A stretch of DNA of 63,268 nucleotides from Candidatus Sumerlaeota bacterium (GTDB lineage Bacteria > Sumerlaeota > Sumerlaeia > MWCT01 > JAUWMI01). Positions 45,977 to 53,427 of the stretch are shown piece after piece (the first letter of the stretch is position 1; each line of letters opens with the position of its first letter). The DNA lies in contig JAUWMI010000026.1 of NCBI GenBank assembly GCA_030613245.1, positions 1 through 63,268 of the forward strand. Direction: 5' to 3'. The translations under genes were made by a program, and so were the position numbers. The notes under the pieces were generated by a model. The model saw nothing but the letters and a program-made list of their open reading frames with translations. It ran no database searches and was not told where the DNA came from.

Positions 45977-46284
45977 CTGCCTTCCTCCTTTATCGAAGTG
46001 ATGTCTATCCTTAGAGTGTTAAATCAATCAACTTTTTCTATGCTTTACTTCGCCATTTGTCAACGTCGGAATGCCTATGGTGTCTTGACCGGCCACTCGA
46101 TCGCTAAGAGTTTCTTCATGCGTTACGCCGCATTCCTTTCCCCGTCTGGGATACTCAAGAATATTGTTTGACTTCCCTCCCGCATCAAAAGTACAAATAA
46201 TCTGATTCAATAACCCGGTGAAGCACTACTAACCGGGAGTTCATCCTGTGGGTGCCTGTCTTATTCCCAAAGGAGACTCCTGAC
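45977..46284. other. Divergent promoter region between sppA and dapF
   Basis: A 308-base spacer. It holds the candidate dapF promoter at 46168-46197 and the AAAGGAG site for dapF. On the minus strand GGAGGAAGGCAG precedes the sppA ATG. No gene is seen. Confidence 0.55.
46168..46197 (+). promoter_or_regulatory. Candidate sigma70 promoter for dapF
   Basis: TTGACT (5 of 6), an 18-base spacer and TACAAA (4 of 6), about 90 bases before the dapF start. Confidence 0.4.
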
Positions 46285-47100
46285 ATGCAACTCAAATTCT
46301 GGAAACTTGAAGGCACTGGAAACGACTTCGTCGCCCTTAACACCTTCAAGCATCGTGTTCCCCTTGCAAAACGTCCCGCAATGGCACGCATCCTCTGTTG
46401 CCGACGTCGCTCCATTGGCGCCGACGGACTGTTCTTCCTTGACCCCTCAAAGAACCACCATTTTAAAATGCGCCATTATAATCCCGATGGCTCCGAGGCC
46501 GGAATCTGCGGTAACGGTGCCCGCTCTGCCGCATTCCTCGCCCATTACCTCGGCCTTGCCCCTCGCAACATTACTTTCGAAACATCTTCTGGTGTCTACC
46601 GCGCCAAACTCAAAGATAGCTCTGTAGTGCTCGCCATGTCTCCCATCAAGACAATCCAACTGAACGTCTCCGTGCGATCTCGCGTCTTCAATGGCGCAGT
46701 TCACTTTGTTGACATCGGTGTGCCCCACATTGTGATCGTCACTGACAATATTAAAGACCTGGATGTCATTACTATCGGTCGCACCCTTCGCCACCATCAG
46801 CGCTTCCAACCCCGTGGTACCAACGTCAACTTCATCACTGTGCGTGACAGGCATACTATCGCAATTCGAACGTACGAAAGAGGCGTTGAGGACGAGACTC
46901 TCGCTTGTGGCACCGGAAGCCTTGCCTCAGCCGTTGCCGCGACCCTTAACCGCATGGCCAGCTCACCCATTGCCGTCCACACGCGAGGCGGAGATATCCT
47001 GACCGTGCGCTTTAAAATTAAAAACCACTCGGTCGAGCAGCTGCAACTCGAAGGCAAGACACGCATCGTCTTCTCCGGCGAAATCAAATACCCGCTTTAG
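46285..47100 (+). CDS. dapF: Diaminopimelate epimerase
   Basis: A 271-residue enzyme that interconverts LL- and meso-diaminopimelate for lysine and peptidoglycan. The start at 46285 is set by AAAGGAG 8 bases upstream; a GTG 33 bases earlier is in frame but has no such site. Both catalytic Cys are visible, in 'SEAGICGNGARS' and 'ETLACGTGSLAS', with 'LEGTGNDFV' at the N-terminus. It heads a plus-strand row (dapF, folK, tsaE, tsaB) with gaps of 62 and 175 bases and one overlap. Confidence 0.95.
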   Translation: MQLKFWKLEGTGNDFVALNTFKHRVPLAKRPAMARILCCRRRSIGADGLFFLDPSKNHHFKMRHYNPDGSEAGICGNGARSAAFLAHYLGLAPRNITFETSSGVYRAKLKDSSVVLAMSPIKTIQLNVSVRSRVFNGAVHFVDIGVPHIVIVTDNIKDLDVITIGRTLRHHQRFQPRGTNVNFITVRDRHTIAIRTYERGVEDETLACGTGSLASAVAATLNRMASSPIAVHTRGGDILTVRFKIKNHSVEQLQLEGKTRIVFSGEIKYPL

Positions 47101-47162
47101 CTCTCGAGCTAATAACAGCCGGCTACTGGTCTTCACGCCTGCAATTTGGAGACTGAATCGCA

Positions 47163-47651
47163 ATGCACCGCGTTTTTCTTGGCCTCGGCTCAAATATCGG
47201 CGATAAACACCACAATCTTAGCCTGGCTATCAGCGAACTCACCCAGACTCCTGGTATCACTCTGCTCAACACTTCCTCCCTCTATAAATCCGCCCCCTGG
47301 GGATACAAAGAGCAGGACTGGTTCCTGAACGGCGTCGTTGAAATCTCCACAACCCTCTCTCCTCAGGAACTCCTGCACGCCGTTAAAGATATTGAATCTA
47401 GCATGGGTCGTGAGCCTGGACCTCAATGGGGTCCCCGACTCATTGATATTGATATCCTCCTCTACAACCAGGAAATCATCCAGACTCCCGAACTCACCAT
47501 TCCACATCCCTTTGTCACCGAGCGCCTCTTCGTTCTCATCCCCCTCCTCGAACTCGACCCTGATCTCCGGCATCCTCAAACCAATGCCCCCCTTAAATAT
47601 TCGCTTCAGAAACTTGACCAGCAAGGCAAGATTGTGCCATGGTCTGAATAG
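47163..47651 (+). CDS. folK: HPPK, folate biosynthesis
   Basis: A 162-residue 2-amino-4-hydroxy-6-hydroxymethyldihydropteridine diphosphokinase. It transfers pyrophosphate from ATP to hydroxymethyl-dihydropterin. Motifs are 'VFLGLGSNIGDK', 'YKSAPWGYKEQDWFLNGVVE', 'MGREPGPQWGPRLIDIDILL' (with the two Mg-binding Asp) and 'IPHPFVTERLFVLIPLLEL'. GGAG lies 10 bases before the ATG. It follows dapF and is probably on the same transcript. The length is normal. Confidence 0.95.
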   Translation: MHRVFLGLGSNIGDKHHNLSLAISELTQTPGITLLNTSSLYKSAPWGYKEQDWFLNGVVEISTTLSPQELLHAVKDIESSMGREPGPQWGPRLIDIDILLYNQEIIQTPELTIPHPFVTERLFVLIPLLELDPDLRHPQTNAPLKYSLQKLDQQGKIVPWSE

Positions 47652-47657
47652 CAGTCA

Positions 47658-47781
47658 GCCACAGAGACACAAAGAACTGAATTGTAAATTGCAAATTGAA
47701 AAGTGCAAAAGGCAAATTTAAAAATTTATACCAAAAACTTTCCCCCTCTTTTTGATCTCGTTGTCTCTGCGCCTCTGTGGC
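47658..47781. repeat. Dispersed hairpin-ended repeat, copy 3 (octamer-word family)
   Basis: GCCACAGAGACACAAAG at the left, CTCTGCGCCTCTGTGGC at the right, with an AAATTG-word interior. It lies between folK and tsaE, 7 bases after the folK stop, so it is probably inside their transcript. Confidence 0.85.
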
Positions 47782-47826
47782 ATTCTTGAATAAGGGAAAT
47801 TTTTAAGCACATCCATAAAGAAAAAA

Positions 47827-48351
47827 ATGGCCTCTCGAGTCTATCAGTCACATTCAGAATCCGCAACGCAGACATTTGCTGCGCGTCTTGCCCGGCGCCT
47901 CCGCGGTGGAGAAATCCTCGGTCTCGTCGGCCCTCTGGGCAGCGGCAAGACATGCTTTGCCAAAGGCATCGCCCGTGGCCTGGCTATCCCGCAAATCATT
48001 ACCAGCCCCAGCTTCGTGTTACTCAAAAGCTACCAGGGCCGTCTCACTTTGCACCACGTTGACTTCTACCGGCTCGAAATGCCCAATGACTTCTTCTCCA
48101 TCGGCATGGATGAACTGCTCGCGCCAGATGCTGTCATCGTCATCGAGTGGGCCGATAGGTTCCTCCCGCTTCTTCCCAAACCGCTCTTGCTCATATCTTT
48201 TGAGGTTCTCGGCCGCAATGACCGCCAGCTGTCTTTCGAAACCCACGAAGCTCACCCTGATCATTTCAACTATCTGTTGCAGAATCTTGATATTGTAACC
48301 AAGCGCTTGGCACCAGATAAGCAGCGCACCATCTCAAAGGATGACCTATGA
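47827..48351 (+). CDS. tsaE: tRNA t6A synthesis ATPase TsaE
   Basis: A 174-residue P-loop protein of the TsaE family, needed with TsaB, TsaC and TsaD to make threonylcarbamoyladenosine at tRNA position 37. The Walker A is G35-T42 ('GPLGSGKT'). Further family segments are 'ITSPSFVLLKSYQGRLTLHH', 'DFYRL', 'DAVIVIEWADRF'. The ribosome site is weak, perhaps because a repeat separates it from folK. Its last four bases (ATGA) overlap the start of tsaB, so the two should be translated together. Confidence 0.93.
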   Translation: MASRVYQSHSESATQTFAARLARRLRGGEILGLVGPLGSGKTCFAKGIARGLAIPQIITSPSFVLLKSYQGRLTLHHVDFYRLEMPNDFFSIGMDELLAPDAVIVIEWADRFLPLLPKPLLLISFEVLGRNDRQLSFETHEAHPDHFNYLLQNLDIVTKRLAPDKQRTISKDDL

Positions 48352-49088
48352 AAAACAAGAGCCAGCAAAATCAATCCAAGCCACTGACGGAGGATAAGCC
48401 TCTGCGCGTCCTGGCTATCGAAACCGCCACCTACTGCGGCGGCGTCGCTATCCTCGACTCTCAAAAACTACTCGCTTCGCTACACCTCAATACCACCAAA
48501 ACACACTCCGAACGCCTCATGGCTTCCATACATACGCTGCTCAATGAACTCTCCTTCACCGTGGCTGATCTTGACGGCATCGTCATATCCCGCGGGCCTG
48601 GCTCATTTACCGGCATTCGCATCGGAATGAGCGTGGCCAAGGGTCTTGCCTTCGCGGCAAAAAAACCACTCGTCGCTGTCTCCACCCTCGAAGCCCTCGC
48701 CTCACGCTTTGCGCCCCATGGCTTCCTCATCTGTCCGGTAATTGATGCCCGTCGCCAGGAAGTCTTCGCCGCTCTCTATGAAAAAGATCCTTACTCCTTC
48801 TGCCTCCGCTCGAAATCCGACGAAATGGTTCTACCCATTGAACGTCTGCTTCCGAAAATCAACTCACCTGCTATCTTTTCTGGCGACGGCTCGCTCAAGT
48901 ATCAATCCATCATCCGCGAAACACTTGGCTCCAATGCTCACTTCGCCCCTCCAACCCGCATGCTTCCTTCTGCTGAGGATGTCGCGCTCCTCGGCTTGGA
49001 GTCCCTGCGCCAGGGCAACGTCGCTGACCCTTCTCTCCTTGAACCCACATACCTGCGCAAATCCGACGCCAAACGCCCTCGTCCCTGA
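48348..49088 (+). CDS. tsaB: tRNA t6A synthesis protein TsaB
   Basis: A 246-residue ASKHA-fold protein that forms the scaffold dimer with TsaD. Motifs are '[17 protein letters not shown]', '[14 protein letters not shown]', '[20 protein letters not shown]' and '[15 protein letters not shown]'. The N-terminus has about 18 extra hydrophilic residues ([17 protein letters not shown]) before the domain. A later start is possible, but the 4-base overlap with tsaE supports this one. tsaD is not in the window. Confidence 0.93.
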   Translation: MKNKSQQNQSKPLTEDKPLRVLAIETATYCGGVAILDSQKLLASLHLNTTKTHSERLMASIHTLLNELSFTVADLDGIVISRGPGSFTGIRIGMSVAKGLAFAAKKPLVAVSTLEALASRFAPHGFLICPVIDARRQEVFAALYEKDPYSFCLRSKSDEMVLPIERLLPKINSPAIFSGDGSLKYQSIIRETLGSNAHFAPPTRMLPSAEDVALLGLESLRQGNVADPSLLEPTYLRKSDAKRPRP

Positions 49089-49198
49089 TCGCCACATCAC
49101 TCCTCCGCTGTGATTTTCGAATCTCGATCCTACGATGTTAAAAGATATAGCCTTCTAGGTATGTCCTATTGAGATTTGTATAGATAACGGTACAGCAT

Positions 49199-49225
49199 GT
49201 AGGGCGTTTAATTAAACGCCCCTAC
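49199..49225. repeat. Short palindrome, GTTTAATTAAAC core, second copy
   Basis: GTAGGGCG and CGCCCCTAC ends around GTTTAATTAAAC, the same core as at 5781-5808 but with one end base lost on the opposite arm. Confidence 0.8.
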
Positions 49226-49261
49226 AAGTATGCGTGGTATGGGCATCCTGGTCATAAATCT

Positions 49262-49304
49262 ACACGGGCATCACGCCACAGGCGCATTTTCAACCTGCCC
49301 GTGT
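49262..49304. repeat. Palindromic repeat with the GTTGAAAATGCGCCT module inverted
   Basis: ACACGGGC and GCCCGTGT arms. The interior includes AGGCGCATTTTCAAC (49280-49294), the exact complement of the module at 35934 and 60985. Confidence 0.65.
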
Positions 49305-49422
49305 AGGCCAAACAGAGAAACACATGCGATCCAGGTCTTTTTGTTAGGAGGCTCTCATTCCACTAAAGATGGGATCACCAGATGGGGTCTTTTATAAAAC
49401 AGCAGTTCCCTTTTAAAGAGGC

Positions 49423-51300
49423 TTATTCCAGGAATTTGAATGGGGATATATACTCCCCATATTTTTCTCTGGCTTCGAGAAGACGCTGGCGCTGTTCATG
49501 AAGTATATCATAAAATATATGAGGAGAATCCATAATCCCTGTTCGATATATTTTTTCAATTCTGATGATTTTTTTGAGGATTTCAGGAATACGGAGCGTG
49601 AACTGTTCAACGTATTCTTTTTCTGAGTAATCCTTATCAAGCACTTGCTTGAAAAATTTCGCCAAGTCTCGGAATTGAGGAATGAAGCCAGTAGGTGTCG
49701 CAATAGCCGGTACATCACCGTGCACACGAAGCTCCATCCATTTCAGCCAGACATATTTGTCTTTTATTCCGTTGAGATATTTTCCTTTCTTGTCTTTAAG
49801 AAAGTAATTTACTGCAAAAATCGCGGGCGGATGTTGTAAGCCGATACCAAACATTATGTGATTCTGAATGTATCGTCCCAGGGGAATGGAGAGAAAATCG
49901 AGATTGGACATCGGTTGGAAGCTGCGTATGCCTTCTTGTCCGAGCGTAGCTGCCGTGGTTTCCGACTCAAGACTCGCACCCATTGTAACCACTCCGTGTC
50001 CCCAGCTGAAAGACTCCTGTACAGGAACCAACGTATCGCCGTCGCGACCGCCATAGACAACACCTCCAATCGGGACACCCTTGGCATCATCCGCCAGCTT
50101 ATCGAGGTTTGGAAAATTGCTTAGTCTGACACAGTACCGGGCATTTTTGTGGGAAGCGGCTATCTCGTTACCCTCTTTGTCCTTCATTCCGCGATACCAC
50201 GCCCCCGCGTAGTTACTACCCCTTTCAGGATGTTTACGCCCATCACCTACCCAGTATGGCATACCATCAACATCAAGAACATTCGAGAAAATGATTTCCC
50301 CCGGACTCGTGAGCAATTTCCATATAGTCGGATCACTATCAGGATTCACGTCCTGAATAATGCCAAATATTCCGCTTTCGACATTTACAGCATGAACCCG
50401 CCCGCTAATTCTTCTCAGGTATGCAATATCGTCTCCAACGATGCTTTCACCGGGAACCATTGCCGTGGACGTCTTTCCGCAAAAGCTCGGGAACGCAGCC
50501 GTAAAATATGTGATGCGATCTTTGGGGCCACGAATTCCCATAACAAGCATATGTTCGGCAAGCCAGCTTTCTCGATCCGCCTTCCGAATTGTTAGACGCA
50601 AGGACAACTTTTTAAATCCAACCGTATTGCCTGCATACTGAGTATTGACGCTGTAGACAACCTCCTCTTCGACATCAATGTATATTCGTCTCTGGTCTAT
50701 GTTGATACTGACATTATTTTCGGTTTCCCCGGCTGAATGAAGGACCGCGAAGAAATCGTCTGATTCGCCGAGCTGTTTGAACTGTTCGTAGCCGGGACGA
50801 TAGAGCAGATCTTCACTATGAGCAACGTAGGCTGAGTCAGTGAGCTGAACCGCAGAAATCGAAAATATCGAGTTTCCAGGCCCGAGAGTAAAAAACCGGA
50901 CTATCATTTCCCTTCCAACCATGATGTTTTTGAGAATACCCCGTATCTCGGCCAACCCCTTCTTCCGATCGATAGCATTTATGTTTGTCCCCAAATCAAG
51001 TCCTCGTGGTACCAGATACTTTGTATTTGCCTTATCACGGGCCTGGTCGTAGTAGCCGTCAAAATGCACGGTATGCCCTTCCATCTTGAGAGATTTCTCT
51101 TCTCCAGTCTCAACAGCCCTTTTGCGGACGTATTCGATGTCTGCCGGAGAGTCGGTACACACAAACACCGAATCAGGATTACAAAGTACGACGGCATCCG
51201 TGACGAACCGATGTAGCCTTGGGTTTGGAATCTTTTCCAGTTTGTGCAAGTCATCTTCTTTCAATTTGAGACGGATGATTTTGGCATGCCCTTTTTTCAT
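49423..51300 (-). CDS. pckG: Phosphoenolpyruvate carboxykinase (GTP)
   Basis: A full-length 625-residue GTP-type enzyme that interconverts oxaloacetate and PEP. The hyper-reactive Cys274 and P-loop Lys276 are in 'FPSFCGKTSTAMVP'. Other family segments are 'TKYLVPRGLDLGTNINAIDR', 'VGDDIAYLRR', 'NVESGIFGIIQDVN' and 'GWMELRVHGD'-like 'LKWMELRVHGD'. The ATG has GAGGT at 8 bases. In an anaerobe it could run in either direction, for gluconeogenesis or CO2 fixation. It is a single gene facing tsaB; a symmetrical site lies upstream at 51437. Confidence 0.95.
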   Translation of the reverse strand: MKKGHAKIIRLKLKEDDLHKLEKIPNPRLHRFVTDAVVLCNPDSVFVCTDSPADIEYVRKRAVETGEEKSLKMEGHTVHFDGYYDQARDKANTKYLVPRGLDLGTNINAIDRKKGLAEIRGILKNIMVGREMIVRFFTLGPGNSIFSISAVQLTDSAYVAHSEDLLYRPGYEQFKQLGESDDFFAVLHSAGETENNVSINIDQRRIYIDVEEEVVYSVNTQYAGNTVGFKKLSLRLTIRKADRESWLAEHMLVMGIRGPKDRITYFTAAFPSFCGKTSTAMVPGESIVGDDIAYLRRISGRVHAVNVESGIFGIIQDVNPDSDPTIWKLLTSPGEIIFSNVLDVDGMPYWVGDGRKHPERGSNYAGAWYRGMKDKEGNEIAASHKNARYCVRLSNFPNLDKLADDAKGVPIGGVVYGGRDGDTLVPVQESFSWGHGVVTMGASLESETTAATLGQEGIRSFQPMSNLDFLSIPLGRYIQNHIMFGIGLQHPPAIFAVNYFLKDKKGKYLNGIKDKYVWLKWMELRVHGDVPAIATPTGFIPQFRDLAKFFKQVLDKDYSEKEYVEQFTLRIPEILKKIIRIEKIYRTGIMDSPHIFYDILHEQRQRLLEAREKYGEYISPFKFLE

Positions 51301-51910
51301 GTTCTTACCTCTTTCCGAGAGATCTTTTGCGATTTTTCTCTGAGTCCTTCCTTATCTCTACCTATTACACGATTTCAGTGTAGATGGCAAAACAATGAGT
51401 TATTTCTTCGACTCAAAATCTGCCTTAAATCGCCTTTGTGATTTAAAATCACAGTTGGCCCACACTATAGCTAATGGCAATTTTAGACCGTTCTCTGATT
51501 GTTTGCCAACATTTAAGCAATCTTCCTTAGATGAAAAATGTCTTCAAGTCAATTGTCAAAATTCCTAACGCCCTCGCTCTTGATCCTCACCGCCAACTCT
51601 TCACTCCGATTGTCGCATCTCAATCTTCCAATGTCCAAAGATGTGCGGGAAATCGGGGATAGGTTATTCTTTATACAACACGCAAGGTTTACGACATCGG
51701 AGCGATTTCCTTGCGGCGGATTCCATACTTTTCGGTCTGCAAAATCTTTTTCATCTTCCAGGCAGAACCCGTTCCGCCGTACACGTTCTGCCGCTTCGTC
51801 TGAACAAGAGCTTGACTTTTGCGAAATAGCACGAATATGGTGAGAACCGCGATTTCGTAAGAAAAACCCTTAGTGGAATGCCCAAATTTGTGCCTAAAAG
51901 AGTACCTATC
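51301..51910. other. Divergent intergenic region pckG/lipoprotein
   Basis: A 610-base spacer. It holds the palindrome at 51437-51453 and, nearer pckG on the minus strand, TTGCCA (51385-51390) and TGTAAT (51364-51369) with a short 15-base spacer, a weak promoter candidate. A frame at 51538-51843 has no recognisable protein content. Confidence 0.45.
51437..51453. promoter_or_regulatory. Possible operator upstream of pckG
   Basis: TGTGATTTAAAATCACA is a near-perfect inverted repeat 137 bases before the pckG start. The half-sites equal those of CRP-type sites (TGTGA/TCACA), but the spacing is 7, not 6, so the bound protein is unknown. It could be chance. Confidence 0.3.
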
Positions 51911-52408
51911 ATGTTACGCTGCCGTTCGCAATTTGTACCTATTGGCCTGCTTGCTTTTCTCACGGCCATCCTCTGCTCTTGCTCAATCATTCAGCCTGGT
52001 GGCGCTCCGATCAACCCACTCAAACACGCAAAAGTTGGCGACTGGGTTTCTTACGAAGTCCTCGGTGGCCTCATCCAGAAGCAAACTATTACCGAGATTT
52101 CAAATGGCCTGGCAATAATCCAGATGGACGTCTTCTCCGACGGAAAAATCCTTAAAACCGATACTGAGCAGAGACCGCTAAAACCTCCTGTATACTACCA
52201 GACTTCAGCATGGGGCAGACGTGTCGGCCGCGAAACCGTGACTCTCAATGACCAGTCCTTCTCCTGCATCGTCTTCATACAAGAAGGAGTTGTGAATAAC
52301 GTCATTACACGCTGGTATTCTGAGGAGATCCCTGTAACTGGCCTTGTTCAAATGGCCAGAAACGATCTCATTATCCTGAAGCTTGCCGACTTTGGCTCGG
52401 CACGATAG
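51911..52408 (+). CDS. Small lipoprotein, exporter-associated
   Basis: A 165-residue protein from ATG 51911; an ATG at 51878 would give an unusually long N-region. The signal peptide ends in a lipobox-like 'LTAILCSC'. The mature part is beta-rich ('KVGDWVSYEVLGGLIQKQTI', 'GKILKTDTEQRPLKPP', 'VVNNVITRWYSEEIPVTGLV') and looks like a small outer-membrane or periplasmic sandwich. I do not recognise the family. It lies 16 bases before the next lipoprotein gene and two genes before the MMPL exporter, so a role in the same lipid-transport unit is likely by context. Confidence 0.65.
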   Translation: MLRCRSQFVPIGLLAFLTAILCSCSIIQPGGAPINPLKHAKVGDWVSYEVLGGLIQKQTITEISNGLAIIQMDVFSDGKILKTDTEQRPLKPPVYYQTSAWGRRVGRETVTLNDQSFSCIVFIQEGVVNNVITRWYSEEIPVTGLVQMARNDLIILKLADFGSAR

Positions 52409-52424
52409 AAGAAACGCACAGCAT

Positions 52425-53426
52425 ATGAAGACTGCATGGCGCTTAAATCCCTGCATCGCTTTCGGCAACTCTGAAGGGCGATTAGCGAATAGCCCCTACA
52501 AGAGACTTGTCTGTGTTCTTCTTCTCGGGTTTGCCCTTACCTCCTGCAGCTTGCTTCGGCCAAAACCCTTCAGTCCTATTTCTTCCGTAACACGTGGAGA
52601 TCTTTCGCCAGCCCAAATTCACTCATTCCTCGATCAGCGCACGCCCCAACTCAACTCCCTCTGGGCACACATGAAAATCTACCTCTCCGGCCATAATATT
52701 AAAGGTAAGAAGTTCTTTGAAGCCACACTTCTTTATCAGATACCCGATAAACCCGACACGCAAGAAGACAGTTGGGCGGGCAAGCTACGCCTACGAGGTT
52801 ATCGCACCATCACTTCCACACTCTTCGAATGTCTCGCACTGCCCGACCGCGTCCAGATTTATCTCAACAAAGACCGCGAACTCTATTCCGGAACACCCCA
52901 GACTTTACGCAGGCATCCGGCCCTGTTTTTCGGCATCAATCCCACCGACATCGCGCACGCTCTTGAAATCGAACGCACCATCACTAACGTGCTTCAGAAA
53001 ACCCGCCTTGAGACCGAGGGCAGCGCCACGCAAGAAGGCAGTAGGGCGCTAACGTCCCTGAGGTTGCCAGTCCGGAACCGCATCGCTACACTTCCCGGCC
53101 ATTATGTCTTCATCCGCACGCTCACTGATAATGCAAAACAGGTCTTCGTCATGCGCAAAACCGATCTATTGATTGACCGAGTCGCCCTCTATGACTCTAA
53201 CAAGCGCCTTGCCCTCGACATTACCTACCACCAATACGATCTCTTCGATGGCCATCTCCTTCCAACCAAAATGACCGTTCGCTTCATCCAATCTCAGGCG
53301 ACCATGACAGCCAGGGTTCTGAAATACAAAATCAATCCGCCGCTTCAGCCCGCAGTCTTTCGCTTCCCTCCACAATATTCTGTCCAGGAGTATCCCCTCG
53401 AAGCATTATTGAAACGGACGTCTTAA
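52425..53426 (+). CDS. LolA/DUF4292-like lipoprotein
   Basis: A 333-residue lipoprotein: 'VCVLLLGFALTSCSLLRPKP', with Cys after LTS. The mature protein has the layout of LolA/LolB or DUF4292-like lipid-binding folds: an N-terminal helix ('IHSFLDQRTPQLNSLWAHMK'), 'WAGKLRLRGYR', 'IYLNKDRELYSG', then 'DLLIDRVALYDSNKRLALD' and 'LLPTKMTVRF'. The assignment is by pattern and moderate. The residues before the hydrophobic core (EGRLANSPYK) are encoded by a palindromic repeat at 52475-52499. One base separates its stop from the exporter gene. Confidence 0.65.
   Translation: MKTAWRLNPCIAFGNSEGRLANSPYKRLVCVLLLGFALTSCSLLRPKPFSPISSVTRGDLSPAQIHSFLDQRTPQLNSLWAHMKIYLSGHNIKGKKFFEATLLYQIPDKPDTQEDSWAGKLRLRGYRTITSTLFECLALPDRVQIYLNKDRELYSGTPQTLRRHPALFFGINPTDIAHALEIERTITNVLQKTRLETEGSATQEGSRALTSLRLPVRNRIATLPGHYVFIRTLTDNAKQVFVMRKTDLLIDRVALYDSNKRLALDITYHQYDLFDGHLLPTKMTVRFIQSQATMTARVLKYKINPPLQPAVFRFPPQYSVQEYPLEALLKRTS
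52475..52499. repeat. GTAGGGGC-type palindrome inside a coding region
   Basis: AGGGCGATTAGCGAATAGCC followed by CCTAC, an imperfect palindrome with the family's CCCCTAC end. It is translated as part of the signal peptide N-region of the lipoprotein at 52425. No in-frame start lies after it. Confidence 0.6.
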
Positions 53427-53427
53427 T

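Larger units (their letters stand above)
49089..49422. other. Convergent intergenic region tsaB/pckG
   Basis: Contains two repeats (49199-49225 and 49262-49304) and no gene. I see no standard terminator; the palindromes may serve instead. Confidence 0.5.

Noticed and set aside
51538-51843. A 101-residue reading frame upstream of the small lipoprotein
   Set aside because: Ser/Phe/Arg-rich with no domain or ribosome site; typical of a chance frame in non-coding DNA.
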